From Actinocorallia populi (lineage in GTDB: Bacteria; Actinomycetota; Actinomycetes; Streptosporangiales; Streptosporangiaceae), in contig NZ_PVZV01000005.1 of NCBI RefSeq assembly GCF_002995495.1, positions 62,001 through 126,000 of the forward strand: DNA of 64,000 nucleotides, given 5' to 3'. Under the pieces are notes generated by a model. The model did no database searches. It worked only from the letters and a program-made list of their open reading frames with translations, and had not been told where the DNA came from. A program made the position numbers and the translations under genes. Below are positions 42,580 through 50,692 of this stretch, in pieces. Position 1 is the first letter of the stretch. Each line of letters begins with the position of its first letter.

Positions 42580-44510
42580 CCACTCCCTCGACAACCCTCC
42601 CCCCGGTCGCCCCCGACGTGACGGCCACCGCCGTGGAGAGCCTCACGTCCCGGCTGCGCAAGAAGCTGGACGCCGCCGTGGAGCAGTACGCGGCGGCCCC
42701 CGTCACCAGGGGCGACGACGGCTCCCTGACGGTCGTCTGCGGCGAGGACACCGCCGTCACCCTCACCCCCGGACCCGCGGGAACGGTCAGCACGGCAGAG
42801 CAGGCCGTGTGCAGCTGCCTGCTCGCGCCCCGCTGCCTGCACCGCGCGGCCGTCCTCACCGCCTGCCCGATCGCCGACCCCGCCGCGGAGCCCGAGGCCT
42901 CGGCCGACGCGCCGGCCCCCGGAGCCGAACCGGCCGCCGCCTCGTCGACCGACAGGGCCGCCTCCGGCACGGCATCCGGACCGGAGGCGGGCGAAGCGGC
43001 CGGTACGCCGGCCGCCGGATCCGGGAAGACCGCCCCGGTGCCGGCGGAGGAGCCGCCTGCGAAGAAGCTTACGGCCGCGCAGGTCCGTGCGGCCGAAGGC
43101 CTGTGGAAAGCCGCTGCCGCCGTTCTGGCGGCGGGCGCCCAGGCGACGGGTTCCGTCCCGCAGGCCGAGCTGCTCCGCGCCGCCCACACCGCCCGGCTCG
43201 CCGGGCTCTACCGAGCCGAGGCCGCCGCGCTGCGCGTCGTACGCGGGGTGAAGGGCGCGCGGGCCCGCTACGAGAGCCACCGGCTGGCCGACCTCGCCGC
43301 CGCGCTGGGCGACCTCCTGCTGACGGCGTCCCTCCTGGCGACGGGCCGCTCCGAGACACGGCTCGTCGGCACGGCCCGCCGCGACTACCGCCAGGGCAGC
43401 AGCCTGCGCGTCCAGGGCGTCTTCCGCGAACCGGTGATCAGCGCGACGGGTTACGGCGGCGTCGTCACCCACCTCGTCTCCGAGACCGGCGACTGGTACT
43501 CGATCGCCGACGTCAAACCGGGCGGTCCCTCCCGCGCGCGGGGCGCCGCCACCGCCCCCGTCGCCCTCGGCGGCGTCCCCCTGGACCACGCCGGCCTCGC
43601 CCGCTCCGGCCTGACGGTCATCGGCACGACGGTCTCCCCGGACGGGCGGCTGGGCGCGGGCAAGGGCGTCCGCGCCCTGCCGGGCCCCGGCCTGGACTGG
43701 GCCGCCGCGCCCTTCCTGTTCGGCCGCACCCTGGCCGAGGCCGTCGCCGAACGGCTCGCCGTCGACCCCGGCGCCGACCCCGTCCAGGCCGAACTCCGGC
43801 TCCGCCGCCCCGTCGGCTGCGACCTGGTGATCCTCGGCCCCTCGGGCGACCACGTCCTGGCCCGCGAGCTCCATCCCGAGACCGGGGAGCCGCAGCCCGT
43901 CCTGGTCCGCCTGGTCCCCGCCCACCGCCACCCCGACCTGGCGCACACCGCCAACCTGCGCCAGCTGGCGGCCCGCCCCGGCGTGCACGTCCGCGTGGTC
44001 GCCCGCGTCGACCCGACCCGCGCCACCACCCTCACGCCCCTGGCGGTCGGTCCCGTTCCCGGCCACCCCTGCACCCTGCGCCTCCCCGCCGAATGGCAGG
44101 GCCACGCCGACCTCGGCTACGACCACGTCCAGGGCGCGCACTTCCCGGCGGAGCTCGAGCCCGGACCGCCTGTCGGCGCGGCCCCCGACCCCCTGACCGA
44201 CTCCCCGCTCTGGCGCGTCCGACGCCTGGTGGAGCTGGCCGCCGCGGGCGGACGCCGCGCCGTGGCCGAATCGGCACGGGGGGAGGCGGCCGTCCCGTCC
44301 CTCCTCGACCGCACCGGCTTCCACCACGCCGCCACCCTGACCACCGCCCTCACGAACGAGGCCGCCCGCCACACCCGTGACGTCTTCGGCCGCCTCGCCG
44401 ACACCGACCCCCGCCACTTCGCCGCCGCCTGGCTCGCCTCGTCCGTCCACCTCACCGCGGCCGAGCACGCCCTCGTCCGCGCCACCTGGGAGGCGGGCCA
44501 GGCCTCGTAG
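42576..44510 (+). CDS. SWIM zinc-finger protein (YehQ-like)
   Basis: This is a 644-residue protein. A CxCx6CxH motif, CSCLLAPRCLH at about residue 80, is a SWIM-type zinc finger, predicted to bind nucleic acid or protein. An Ala/Pro/Glu-rich linker (about 100-165) follows, then a long mixed region with TARRDYRQGSSLRVQGVFRE and a helical C-terminus. It overlaps the DUF5682-VWA gene by ATGA and ends the operon. A SWIM protein is the usual last member of YehL-type MoxR clusters. Its exact task is unknown. Confidence 0.82.
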   Translation: MTTPSTTLPPVAPDVTATAVESLTSRLRKKLDAAVEQYAAAPVTRGDDGSLTVVCGEDTAVTLTPGPAGTVSTAEQAVCSCLLAPRCLHRAAVLTACPIADPAAEPEASADAPAPGAEPAAASSTDRAASGTASGPEAGEAAGTPAAGSGKTAPVPAEEPPAKKLTAAQVRAAEGLWKAAAAVLAAGAQATGSVPQAELLRAAHTARLAGLYRAEAAALRVVRGVKGARARYESHRLADLAAALGDLLLTASLLATGRSETRLVGTARRDYRQGSSLRVQGVFREPVISATGYGGVVTHLVSETGDWYSIADVKPGGPSRARGAATAPVALGGVPLDHAGLARSGLTVIGTTVSPDGRLGAGKGVRALPGPGLDWAAAPFLFGRTLAEAVAERLAVDPGADPVQAELRLRRPVGCDLVILGPSGDHVLARELHPETGEPQPVLVRLVPAHRHPDLAHTANLRQLAARPGVHVRVVARVDPTRATTLTPLAVGPVPGHPCTLRLPAEWQGHADLGYDHVQGAHFPAELEPGPPVGAAPDPLTDSPLWRVRRLVELAAAGGRRAVAESARGEAAVPSLLDRTGFHHAATLTTALTNEAARHTRDVFGRLADTDPRHFAAAWLASSVHLTAAEHALVRATWEAGQAS

Positions 44511-44550
44511 CACGCGCCTCGCCGCCGCGGCGACTACACCGCAGGTTTCC

Positions 44551-44604
44551 GGGAAATGGGTGTCAGCCCGGATGGCGGTGGCCGCGGCGGTCGCCGATGC
44601 TGGG
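44551..44604 (+). repeat. Dispersed repeat, copy 1
   Basis: It begins GGGAAATGGGTG and contains GATGGCGGTGGCCGCGG, then ends CTGGG. About four fifths of positions match the second copy at 48910-48964. Each copy precedes a different gene. Confidence 0.5.
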
Positions 44605-44720
44605 ACAGGGAACGACGAAACGCCCGGACCGGGCCAGAAGGAGTCTGTTTCGACGACCACCAGCCCATGCCGCGCACCGCGCGACGGGCCCTTTACAGAA
44701 CACGGAGCGGACGTCCGTTC

Positions 44721-44776
44721 CGGACCATATCGGCGGCGCCGGGTCAACGTTGACCCGGCGCCGCCGATATGGTCCG
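44721..44776. repeat. 56-bp perfect palindrome
   Basis: The left half from CGGACCATATCGGCGG to GGGTCAAC at 44748 is the exact complement of the right half from GTTGACCC to GGTCCG, with no loop. It lies 211 bases after the SWIM stop and 59 before the next start. It could end transcription in either direction as a long hairpin, or bind a dimeric protein. Confidence 0.85.
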
Positions 44777-44834
44777 CCGGGCGTCCCTCCGCCGGTGCCC
44801 GCCACCGGACCCAGCACGAGAGTGGAGTGACACG

Positions 44835-45269
44835 ATGCCTCTTGATCTGACCGGCGACGATGTGACGAACCGGGACCTGCTCGGCCGGGTGACGCTGCCG
44901 CTCACCGGCTGGACCGCCCGCCTCCACCACCCCGACCGCCTGGTGCTGGACCCGGGCGGCGGATCGCCCCTGACCTACTCGCTGCTCGGCTCCGCGGCGC
45001 CCGAGCAGCTGCTGCTCCGCGCCCACCACGTCCGGCTCGGCCGCGCCTTCGGCCCCGCGGGGATCGACACCGTGACACTGGCCTACGGGGTGACCGGAGG
45101 CGGCCCCGCCGAACCGCTCTTCCTGCGCCACCGCCCCTGGCGGCCGGCCCGCGTCCACGAGGCACGCCCCGTCACGCTGTCCGGCCGCGTCTGGCTGGCC
45201 GAGCTCCCCGGCCACTTCGACGAGGTCCGCGTCACCGCCGACGGCCACACCGCCGTCCGCCTCGTCTGA
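44835..45269 (+). CDS. Hypothetical protein, 144 residues
   Basis: I do not recognise this protein. The ATG follows AGTGGAGTGACACG. The sequence is soluble, with regularly spaced beta-like segments (LLGRVTLPLTGWTARLHHPD, LRAHHVRLGRAFG, TVTLAYGVTGG), and lacks cysteines. Strong third-position GC bias supports real coding. A hairpin at 45327-45351 ends the unit. It stands between the MoxR operon and the VOC gene and may be independent. Confidence 0.55.
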   Translation: MPLDLTGDDVTNRDLLGRVTLPLTGWTARLHHPDRLVLDPGGGSPLTYSLLGSAAPEQLLLRAHHVRLGRAFGPAGIDTVTLAYGVTGGGPAEPLFLRHRPWRPARVHEARPVTLSGRVWLAELPGHFDEVRVTADGHTAVRLV

Positions 45270-45326
45270 GCCCGGCGGGCCCTTGCCGGAGCCGTCACCG
45301 ACCCCTGACCCCGAAGCACCGCACCC

Positions 45327-45351
45327 GGCGCCGTCCTCCTTGGACGGCGCC
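45327..45351 (+). terminator. Hairpin after the 144-residue protein gene
   Basis: GGCGCCGTCC and GGACGGCGCC form a 10-bp perfect stem with loop TCCTT. No T-run follows. Confidence 0.6.
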
Positions 45352-45424
45352 ACGTCCGGCGAGCGGCTGAAGGGGCGACTTACGGGTCGGTCATCATGCC
45401 GCAGGCCGCCGGTCTTGCAGACGG

Positions 45425-45547
45425 ATGAAATTCACGGACCGGCGCGCCTTTCCCGCTGAAACCAGATGGACGCCCACGCCCCCGCGAACCGCGTGGGTCG
45501 ACCCGCAGGGCGAGGTGCGGGACGTCGGGTACATCCCCAGCTCCTGA
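45425..45547 (+). CDS. Possible 40-residue small protein
   Basis: An ATG opens a frame MKFTDRRAFPAETRW, a proline-rich middle, then AWVDPQGEVRDVGYIPSS and a stop. The end has a natural protein look, but no ribosome-binding site precedes the start. It could be a real small gene or the tail of a decayed one. The rest of the 45270-45730 gap shows nothing else I can support. Confidence 0.25.
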   Translation: MKFTDRRAFPAETRWTPTPPRTAWVDPQGEVRDVGYIPSS

Positions 45548-45730
45548 TCCCGGACCGGCCGCGGTGCCGCCATGTCCGGTCTCGCAGGGGAGTCCCACTC
45601 CGGCAGGGGCCGGTACGGCCGAGGTGAAGCGTCCGCCTCCTCGCCTCGGCCGTGCCGCCCTGACCGGGCGGGGACTATCGGCCGGAGAGCACCGCGGGCC
45701 CGGCTTCGGGGCCCTCGCCGCCCGCAGTGG

Positions 45731-46147
45731 TCAGGACGGTGCCGGGCCCTCCTGCGAGGTGATCACCCAGACGTGGCCGTCGGGGTCGGCGAAGGAGCCC
45801 TCGTAGGCCCAAGGCCGCTGACCGGGGGCGGAGACGGTCTCGGCTCCGGCCCGGCGTGCTCGCTCGACGAGTTCGTCGACGGCGGCGGCGTTCTCGGCGG
45901 GCAGGTTGAGCAGGCACTCGCTGCTCTCCTTCGGGGCGATGTCGCGGCCGCCGGCGACCCACCCGAAGCCGACCGTGGGGATGAGCATGAGGCGGACGCC
46001 GTCATTGAGCGCGAACTGCAGCGGCTCGGGCACGCCGTCGTCCGCCACCTCGCCGACGGGCTCGAAGCCCAGGCCGTCGCGGTAGAACGCGAACGACGTG
46101 CGGCGGTCGGCGATCGGCAGGCAGACGATGAAGGGGGCTGTGGTCAT
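45731..46147 (-). CDS. VOC family (glyoxalase-like) protein
   Basis: This 138-residue protein has two beta-alpha-beta-beta-beta halves. The first reads FIVCLPIADRRTSFAFYRDG with LGFEPVGEVADDG, the second ends YEGSFADPDGHVWVI, the classic VOC closing block. Ligand Glu/His positions are partly kept. Members include dioxygenases, glyoxalases and resistance proteins for thiol or antibiotic adducts; this single-domain form is often a stand-alone protein of unknown substrate. The ATG has GAGGAA seven bases upstream. Confidence 0.88.
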   Translation of the reverse strand: MTTAPFIVCLPIADRRTSFAFYRDGLGFEPVGEVADDGVPEPLQFALNDGVRLMLIPTVGFGWVAGGRDIAPKESSECLLNLPAENAAAVDELVERARRAGAETVSAPGQRPWAYEGSFADPDGHVWVITSQEGPAPS

Positions 46148-46456
46148 GTGCGGTTCCTCGGGAAGGCCGGTCTCTCACCGGAACGGCGGGCGGGGAGATC
46201 ACACTAGGCGGTGGCTCTGACAGAACGACGGCCCGTCCGGTCCGCCGGAGGGGCGGGCCGCATCGCGGAAGCCGGCCGACGCCCGGGTCCGGCACGTCCA
46301 GGCCGACGGCAAAATGTCTCGATAGTCAATTTTCATTGCAAATGAGAGTAATTGCCAATCTAATAATGGTCACATTGTCGTCACTCGGTCGCGATCCGCG
46401 GTTCGCCGCGGGGAATGATAGGAATATGCTCCGCGCCGAGAGAGAAGAGGGCAGCC
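46148..46456. promoter_or_regulatory. Divergent region with AT-rich dyad
   Basis: The centre, around 46318-46380, is strikingly AT-rich for this genome. It holds TTTTCATTGCAAATGAGAG with an imperfect dyad TCATT-GCAAATGA at 46332-46344, resembling sites of Fur/Zur-like metal regulators but not matching a consensus closely. A GAGAAGAGG site lies before the DUF2235 start. The promoter for the hydrolase is likely here. Confidence 0.35.
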
Positions 46457-47617
46457 GTGGGCTCCAAGCGCCTCGTGGTCTGCTGTGATGGCACCTGGAA
46501 CACCGCCGACCAGGAGGTGGCAGGATGGCTTTGCCCGACCAATATCCCCAAACTCGCACTTTCCATCGCCCCGCGGGATTCCGCCGGGGTGGACCAGCGC
46601 GTCTATTACCGCAGCGGGGTCGGCACGGGCCGGTGGGAGCGCCTGCGCGGCGGCGCGTTCGGCTTCGGGTTGTCGCGCAACGTCTTCGACGCCTACCGCT
46701 TCCTCATCGACAACTACGAGACCGGGGACGAGTTGTTCCTCTTCGGGTTCAGCCGCGGCGCGTTCACCGCGCGCAGCCTCGCCGGCCTGGTCCGCAACAG
46801 CGGCGTCCTGCGCAGGGAGAACGCGGGCCGGCTGAAGGAGGCATGGTCCCTCTACCGGAGCAGGACCGAAAAACCCGGCGGCGTGGCCTCCACCCTGTTC
46901 CGCAACTCGTACTCGCACGAGCCCCGGATCCGCTTCCTCGGCGTGTTCGACACCGTCGGCGCCCTGGGCGTCCCGGCCCTCGGCCCCCGCTGGCTCGGCC
47001 CGGTCGTCAGACGGCTCAACCGCCGCTGGGAGTTCCACGACACCACGCTCAGCTCCCGCGTCGACGGCGCGTTCCACGCGCTGGCGCTCGACGAGCGGCG
47101 GTCGGTGTTCGAGCCGACGCTCTGGCACCGCAAGCCGGAGGCCCGCGACCAGGAACTGAGGCAGGCGTGGTTCGCCGGAGCGCACTGCGACGTCGGCGGC
47201 GGCCACCGCGACACGGCCCTGTCCGACCTGGCGCTGCTGTGGATGGCCGCCTGCGCGCACGAATACGGCCTGGAGTTCCTGCCCACCGCCTTCCAGCCCG
47301 GAAGCCCCGCCGAGACCGCCCCGGACGAGAGCACCCGCTTCACCGTGGCCCCCGACCCGATGGGCCGCCTCCACAGCTCCTGGAAGGGCCTCTACCGCCT
47401 GACCGAACCCGCGGACCGGATGATCGGCACCGCCGTGAACGAACAGGGCCTCCCCGACGGCCACGAATACCTGGCGGCCACCGCCAAGGAACGCCACGAC
47501 AACGACCCCCTGTACCGCCCCCGAGGCCTCGTCGCCTACCTGGAGGACCCGGCGAACGTCCGCCTGGAGCCGGTTCCGAAGACCACGCGCGTCGGTGACG
47601 GACCGCCGATCTTCTGA
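46457..47617 (+). CDS. DUF2235 alpha/beta hydrolase
   Basis: This 386-residue protein has the DUF2235 marks: an N-terminal LVVCCDGTWNTADQE, the nucleophile elbow GFSRGAFTARSLAGL with Ser in GxSxG, the acid block FLGVFDTVGALG, and WFAGAHCDVGGGHRD with the likely catalytic His/Asp region. The domain is shared with Tle1-type phospholipases, but the stand-alone actinobacterial members have no known substrate. The GTG at 46457 is selected because it begins just before the first strand and follows GAAGAGG. No signal peptide is visible. Confidence 0.88.
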   Translation: MGSKRLVVCCDGTWNTADQEVAGWLCPTNIPKLALSIAPRDSAGVDQRVYYRSGVGTGRWERLRGGAFGFGLSRNVFDAYRFLIDNYETGDELFLFGFSRGAFTARSLAGLVRNSGVLRRENAGRLKEAWSLYRSRTEKPGGVASTLFRNSYSHEPRIRFLGVFDTVGALGVPALGPRWLGPVVRRLNRRWEFHDTTLSSRVDGAFHALALDERRSVFEPTLWHRKPEARDQELRQAWFAGAHCDVGGGHRDTALSDLALLWMAACAHEYGLEFLPTAFQPGSPAETAPDESTRFTVAPDPMGRLHSSWKGLYRLTEPADRMIGTAVNEQGLPDGHEYLAATAKERHDNDPLYRPRGLVAYLEDPANVRLEPVPKTTRVGDGPPIF

Positions 47618-47642
47618 GCCCCGGTGATGGCCGGCACCGGGA

Positions 47643-48740
47643 TCAAGGCCGCTCGGCGAGCCACCGGGCGGCCGAACGGCGGACGGCCGCTCCCGCCGTC
47701 CGGTTGCGGGCGATCGCCCGGATGACCTCGGCCGCTCCGGCCGAGGTGCCGGAGCCGAGCGTCTCGAGGATCTTTTTGAGGGTCCTGTCCGAGACGAGGC
47801 ACTCGGCCTGCGCGACGGCGAGCAGAAGGCGCAGGTCGGGCGGTGGCTCCAGGACCTTGCCGATGAGGTGGCCGCGCAGGAGGCCCTGGGTGCGGGGGCT
47901 GAAGACGAGGTCGCGCAGGAGCTCCGGGCCGAGCCGGTCCCGGGCGGTGGTCCGGAGGAACTGGCGGGTCACGTCCAGGCGGCGGCTCTCGACCAGGAAG
48001 TCCCGCGCGAAGCGGGCACCGGTTCCGTCCTTCCGGGCGAAGAAGGCGCGGATCACCGCCGCGCCGGCGAAAGGGCCAGGCCGGAGGAAACGGCTCGTCA
48101 GGGCGGCCGCGACCAGGCCGGCATCGTCCGGGGTGCCGTGTTCGGCCAGGACGGCCAGGGCGGAATCCCTCCTCGACCGGCAGAGCCACCTGTACGGCCG
48201 CGCGAAGGCCCTGCGGCGCAGGCGGGCCAGAGCGGGCCCGTCACCGGTGGCGGCGAGCATGGCAAGGACGTCGAAGAACGGCCGCGCCCGCCAGTGCCTG
48301 CCGCCCGCCAGGGCGCGGAGGACTCCCGCGTCGCGAAGCGAGGGATCCTCGGTGTACCGGTCGCGTACGTGGATGGAGAAGTCGAGGATCAACCTTCGGC
48401 TCGCGAGGACCTCCCGGAGCACCTGCAGACGTGCCTCGCCGCCCTGCTCGAAGAGTTCCGCGCACGGCCCGTCGCACTCCCGGCGCCCCTCCCCGGGCCG
48501 AGCCGGATCCTTGACCCAGAAGCAGTCGGCCATGTCCCGCCTGCGCCGCCCCTCACGCAGCAGCCAGGACCGCACCAGCACGAGGTCCTCCGCCTCCCCG
48601 CGCCGGGCCAGCAGGCCGACGGCGGCACGAAGCCCCGGCGGATCCTCCGCGAGAAGCCCCGACAGGAAGCCCAGATTCCCCGCACCGCCTTCCGCCGCCC
48701 TGCGCAGAAGCTCGTGCGTCAGATCCTCCCCAGCGCTCAA
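47643..48740 (-). CDS. Helical hypothetical protein (HEAT-like)
   Basis: I do not recognise this 365-residue protein. It is almost entirely alpha-helical with recurring LLxxLA and ALAxLRxRA-like helices (LRAAVGLLARRGEAEDLVLV, ALARLRRRAFARPYRWLCRS, AAEVIRAIARNRTAGAAVRR), compatible with HEAT-type repeats. TTG at 48740 is chosen because GGAGG precedes it; ATG/GTG-type starts up to 48809 are possible but add a poorly structured arginine-rich stretch. It converges with the DUF2235 gene, 25 bases apart. Confidence 0.55.
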   Translation of the reverse strand: MSAGEDLTHELLRRAAEGGAGNLGFLSGLLAEDPPGLRAAVGLLARRGEAEDLVLVRSWLLREGRRRRDMADCFWVKDPARPGEGRRECDGPCAELFEQGGEARLQVLREVLASRRLILDFSIHVRDRYTEDPSLRDAGVLRALAGGRHWRARPFFDVLAMLAATGDGPALARLRRRAFARPYRWLCRSRRDSALAVLAEHGTPDDAGLVAAALTSRFLRPGPFAGAAVIRAFFARKDGTGARFARDFLVESRRLDVTRQFLRTTARDRLGPELLRDLVFSPRTQGLLRGHLIGKVLEPPPDLRLLLAVAQAECLVSDRTLKKILETLGSGTSAGAAEVIRAIARNRTAGAAVRRSAARWLAERP

Positions 48741-48909
48741 CCCGCCTCCTCGAATGGGCCCCCCGGTTTCCGACGCGAGCGGAAACCGAGTGGTTCGCCG
48801 GGCGATCACACGTCATCGGTGAAGGCCCTCCGGAGGCGGACGGTCGAAGCGCTTCGGGTCGGGCGGGAGAGACTGCGTGTGGGAATGCGCGGATACATCC
48901 TCTGATTGC

Positions 48910-48964
48910 GGGAAATTGGGTGGTGGGCCCGATGGCGGTGGCCGCGGTGGTGGTCGATCCTGGG
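48910..48964 (+). repeat. Dispersed repeat, copy 2
   Basis: It begins GGGAAATTGGGTGG, contains the same GATGGCGGTGGCCGCGG core as copy 1 and ends CCTGGG. It sits about 105 bases before the actin-like gene within the otherwise empty gap 48741-49068. Confidence 0.5.
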
Positions 48965-49068
48965 CGGGGCCGGTGGTGCGATCCGGTCGGCGGTCGTGCC
49001 TTGCGTCCTCGGGTCCTGTGGAGGGCGGGCCTTCGGACGGCGGCTCCTTGGACATCGGAGTGATCTGT

Positions 49069-49956
49069 ATGCGGTTCGGTTCCGTCGAGGACCGTGGTGG
49101 TGCGCGGCGCGGGCCGCGTGCCGCGGTCGATCTGGGCAGCAGTCGCATCCGGGTCAGCGTGCCCGCTCGCGAGGTGCTGATCGACCGGCCTTCATCGCTT
49201 CCCGCCGCGCCAGGCGCCGGGGACGAGGCGTTCGGGGGAGTCCGGCCGCGCCGGAAGCGGGGGGCGGACCGGGACGCGTGGGTCGAGGGGGCTGCTCCTC
49301 CGGGGTGGGTGCGTCCCATCCGGCACGGCATGGTGACCGACGCCCGGGACTGCGCCCGGCTGACCGGCGGCGCTCTGCGGGAGGCCGCCGCGCCCGCCCT
49401 GAAGGAGATCCTGCTGGCGCTTCCCAGCGCGGCCACCGACCGGGACCGGCGGCGGGCGGTGACGGCCGTGCGGGCCGCCGCGGACTGCCCGGTGCGGACG
49501 ATGGAGGCGCCGCTGGCCGCGGTGATGGGTGCGGGGCGTGCGTTCGGCGATACGAGCCCCCGGCTGGTGCTGGACATCGGCGCGGGCCTCGCCGAGATGG
49601 CGGTGATCGTGGAAGGGGAGGTTGGTCACGCGCGTTCCGTCCAGTACCTCCTGGAACGGCCGCCCGGTAGCGCGAGTCCGCGGCTGCCGCGGCACGTGCA
49701 CGGCAGGCTGGCCGACGAGCTGCAGCAGATGCTGGACGGGCTGCCGGCCCGGCTGCGGTCCCGTGTCCTGTCCCGGGGACTGCTGCTGACCGGCGGCGGG
49801 GCGCTCCTGCCGTCCCTGCCGGGCGGGCTCGCCTCCCGGCTGGCGGTGGACGTCCGCATCGCTCCCGACCCGGCCCGCGCCACCATCCGCGGCCTGGCCC
49901 GCGTCTGCCTCGCCCCCGAGTCCGTACGGGCGGTGGTCGCCGTCCGGGAGGACTGA
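49069..49956 (+). CDS. Divergent actin/MreB-like ATPase
   Basis: This 295-residue protein has the three nucleotide-binding signatures of the actin/Hsp70 fold in order: a phosphate-1-like AAVDLGSSRIRVSVP near the start, a phosphate-2-like LVLDIGAGLAEMAVIVEGEV around residue 165, and an adenosine-like GLLLTGGGALLPSLPGGLA near 245. It is shorter than MreB (about 340) and lacks the mre operon partners, so a shape role is unlikely. Similar stray MreB-like proteins occur in actinomycetes without known function. The ATG has GGAG eight bases upstream. Confidence 0.75.
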   Translation: MRFGSVEDRGGARRGPRAAVDLGSSRIRVSVPAREVLIDRPSSLPAAPGAGDEAFGGVRPRRKRGADRDAWVEGAAPPGWVRPIRHGMVTDARDCARLTGGALREAAAPALKEILLALPSAATDRDRRRAVTAVRAAADCPVRTMEAPLAAVMGAGRAFGDTSPRLVLDIGAGLAEMAVIVEGEVGHARSVQYLLERPPGSASPRLPRHVHGRLADELQQMLDGLPARLRSRVLSRGLLLTGGGALLPSLPGGLASRLAVDVRIAPDPARATIRGLARVCLAPESVRAVVAVRED

Positions 49957-50036
49957 GGCGCCGGATTCGGTGACGCTCATCCCGGGTGTCCGAAGTCGGC
50001 CGGAGGAGACCTGAGCGCGGTGCGGAAGGGCGGGCG

Positions 50037-50489
50037 TCACCGGGCCAGGAAGATGAAGGCCGGGGCGGTCAGGGCGAGGGGGAGGCCCAGGAACAACGCC
50101 ACGGCTCCACCGGTCCAGGCCGCGGCGCGCTGCTGGGCGGAGGTGGCGCCCTCGGCCGCCAGGGCGGCTCGGAGCTCGGCGTAGTAGTGGCTCTTGTCCG
50201 GGACCGCCATGGAGACGACGGGCCAGTAGAGCAGCCCGGCGAGCGTCACCGCGACCGGCGCGAGCCAGGGGGCGCCCGCCGCGTCGGCGAGCAGGGCACC
50301 GAGGACGGACACGGCGAGGTAGCCGACCGCGGAGGCCAGTTGCAAGCCGAGTGCCAGCAGCGCGGCTCGAAGGGCGCTGCCGCGGGCCGCCGGCAGCAGC
50401 GGGCGCCACAGCGCGGTGCGGAAGCGGCGGCGCTGGACATGGCCCCAGCAGAGCAGGAACAGCTGAGTGAAGACCAACAATGCCGCCAT
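50037..50489 (-). CDS. Small membrane protein, 150 residues
   Basis: I do not recognise the family. The protein shows about four hydrophobic segments: an N-terminal LLVFTQLFLLCWGH, LLALGLQLASAVGYLAVSVL, a second pair around LAPVAVTLAGLLYWPVVSMA, and GGAVALFLGLPLALTAPAFI at the C-terminus. A polar loop PDKSHYYAELRAALAAE lies between the last two. Function unknown; it converges with the actin-like gene. Confidence 0.6.
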   Translation of the reverse strand: MAALLVFTQLFLLCWGHVQRRRFRTALWRPLLPAARGSALRAALLALGLQLASAVGYLAVSVLGALLADAAGAPWLAPVAVTLAGLLYWPVVSMAVPDKSHYYAELRAALAAEGATSAQQRAAAWTGGAVALFLGLPLALTAPAFIFLAR

Positions 50490-50692
50490 ATCGGCTGAAT
50501 GCTCCTAAGGACGGGCTACGGGGGTGGTCATCATGCCACGTGCCGCGGACGGATTCCCGCGGCAGGCGATCGGACGGGTGACCCGGCCGCTTTACAGAAA
50601 GCGGAAACCATCAAGAGAATTCCACGAAGGCGGCTCCCGGATTCGTCGTTCTCGCCGTTGAGGGCGTAGGGCGGACTGCCGATAGTGGCCGC

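Larger units (their letters stand above)
44511..44834. other. Noncoding gap with dispersed repeat and 56-bp palindrome
   Basis: Only short overlapping open frames on both strands are present and none looks real. Two elements stand out: a 55-base repeat at 44551-44604 that recurs at 48910-48964, and a perfect palindrome at 44721-44776, each entered separately. A GGAG-type site before 44835 serves the next gene. Confidence 0.5.

Noticed and set aside
44556-44850. Short open frames on both strands across the 56-bp palindrome
   Set aside because: They arise because the palindrome reads the same on both strands; none has a ribosome-binding site or recognisable protein.
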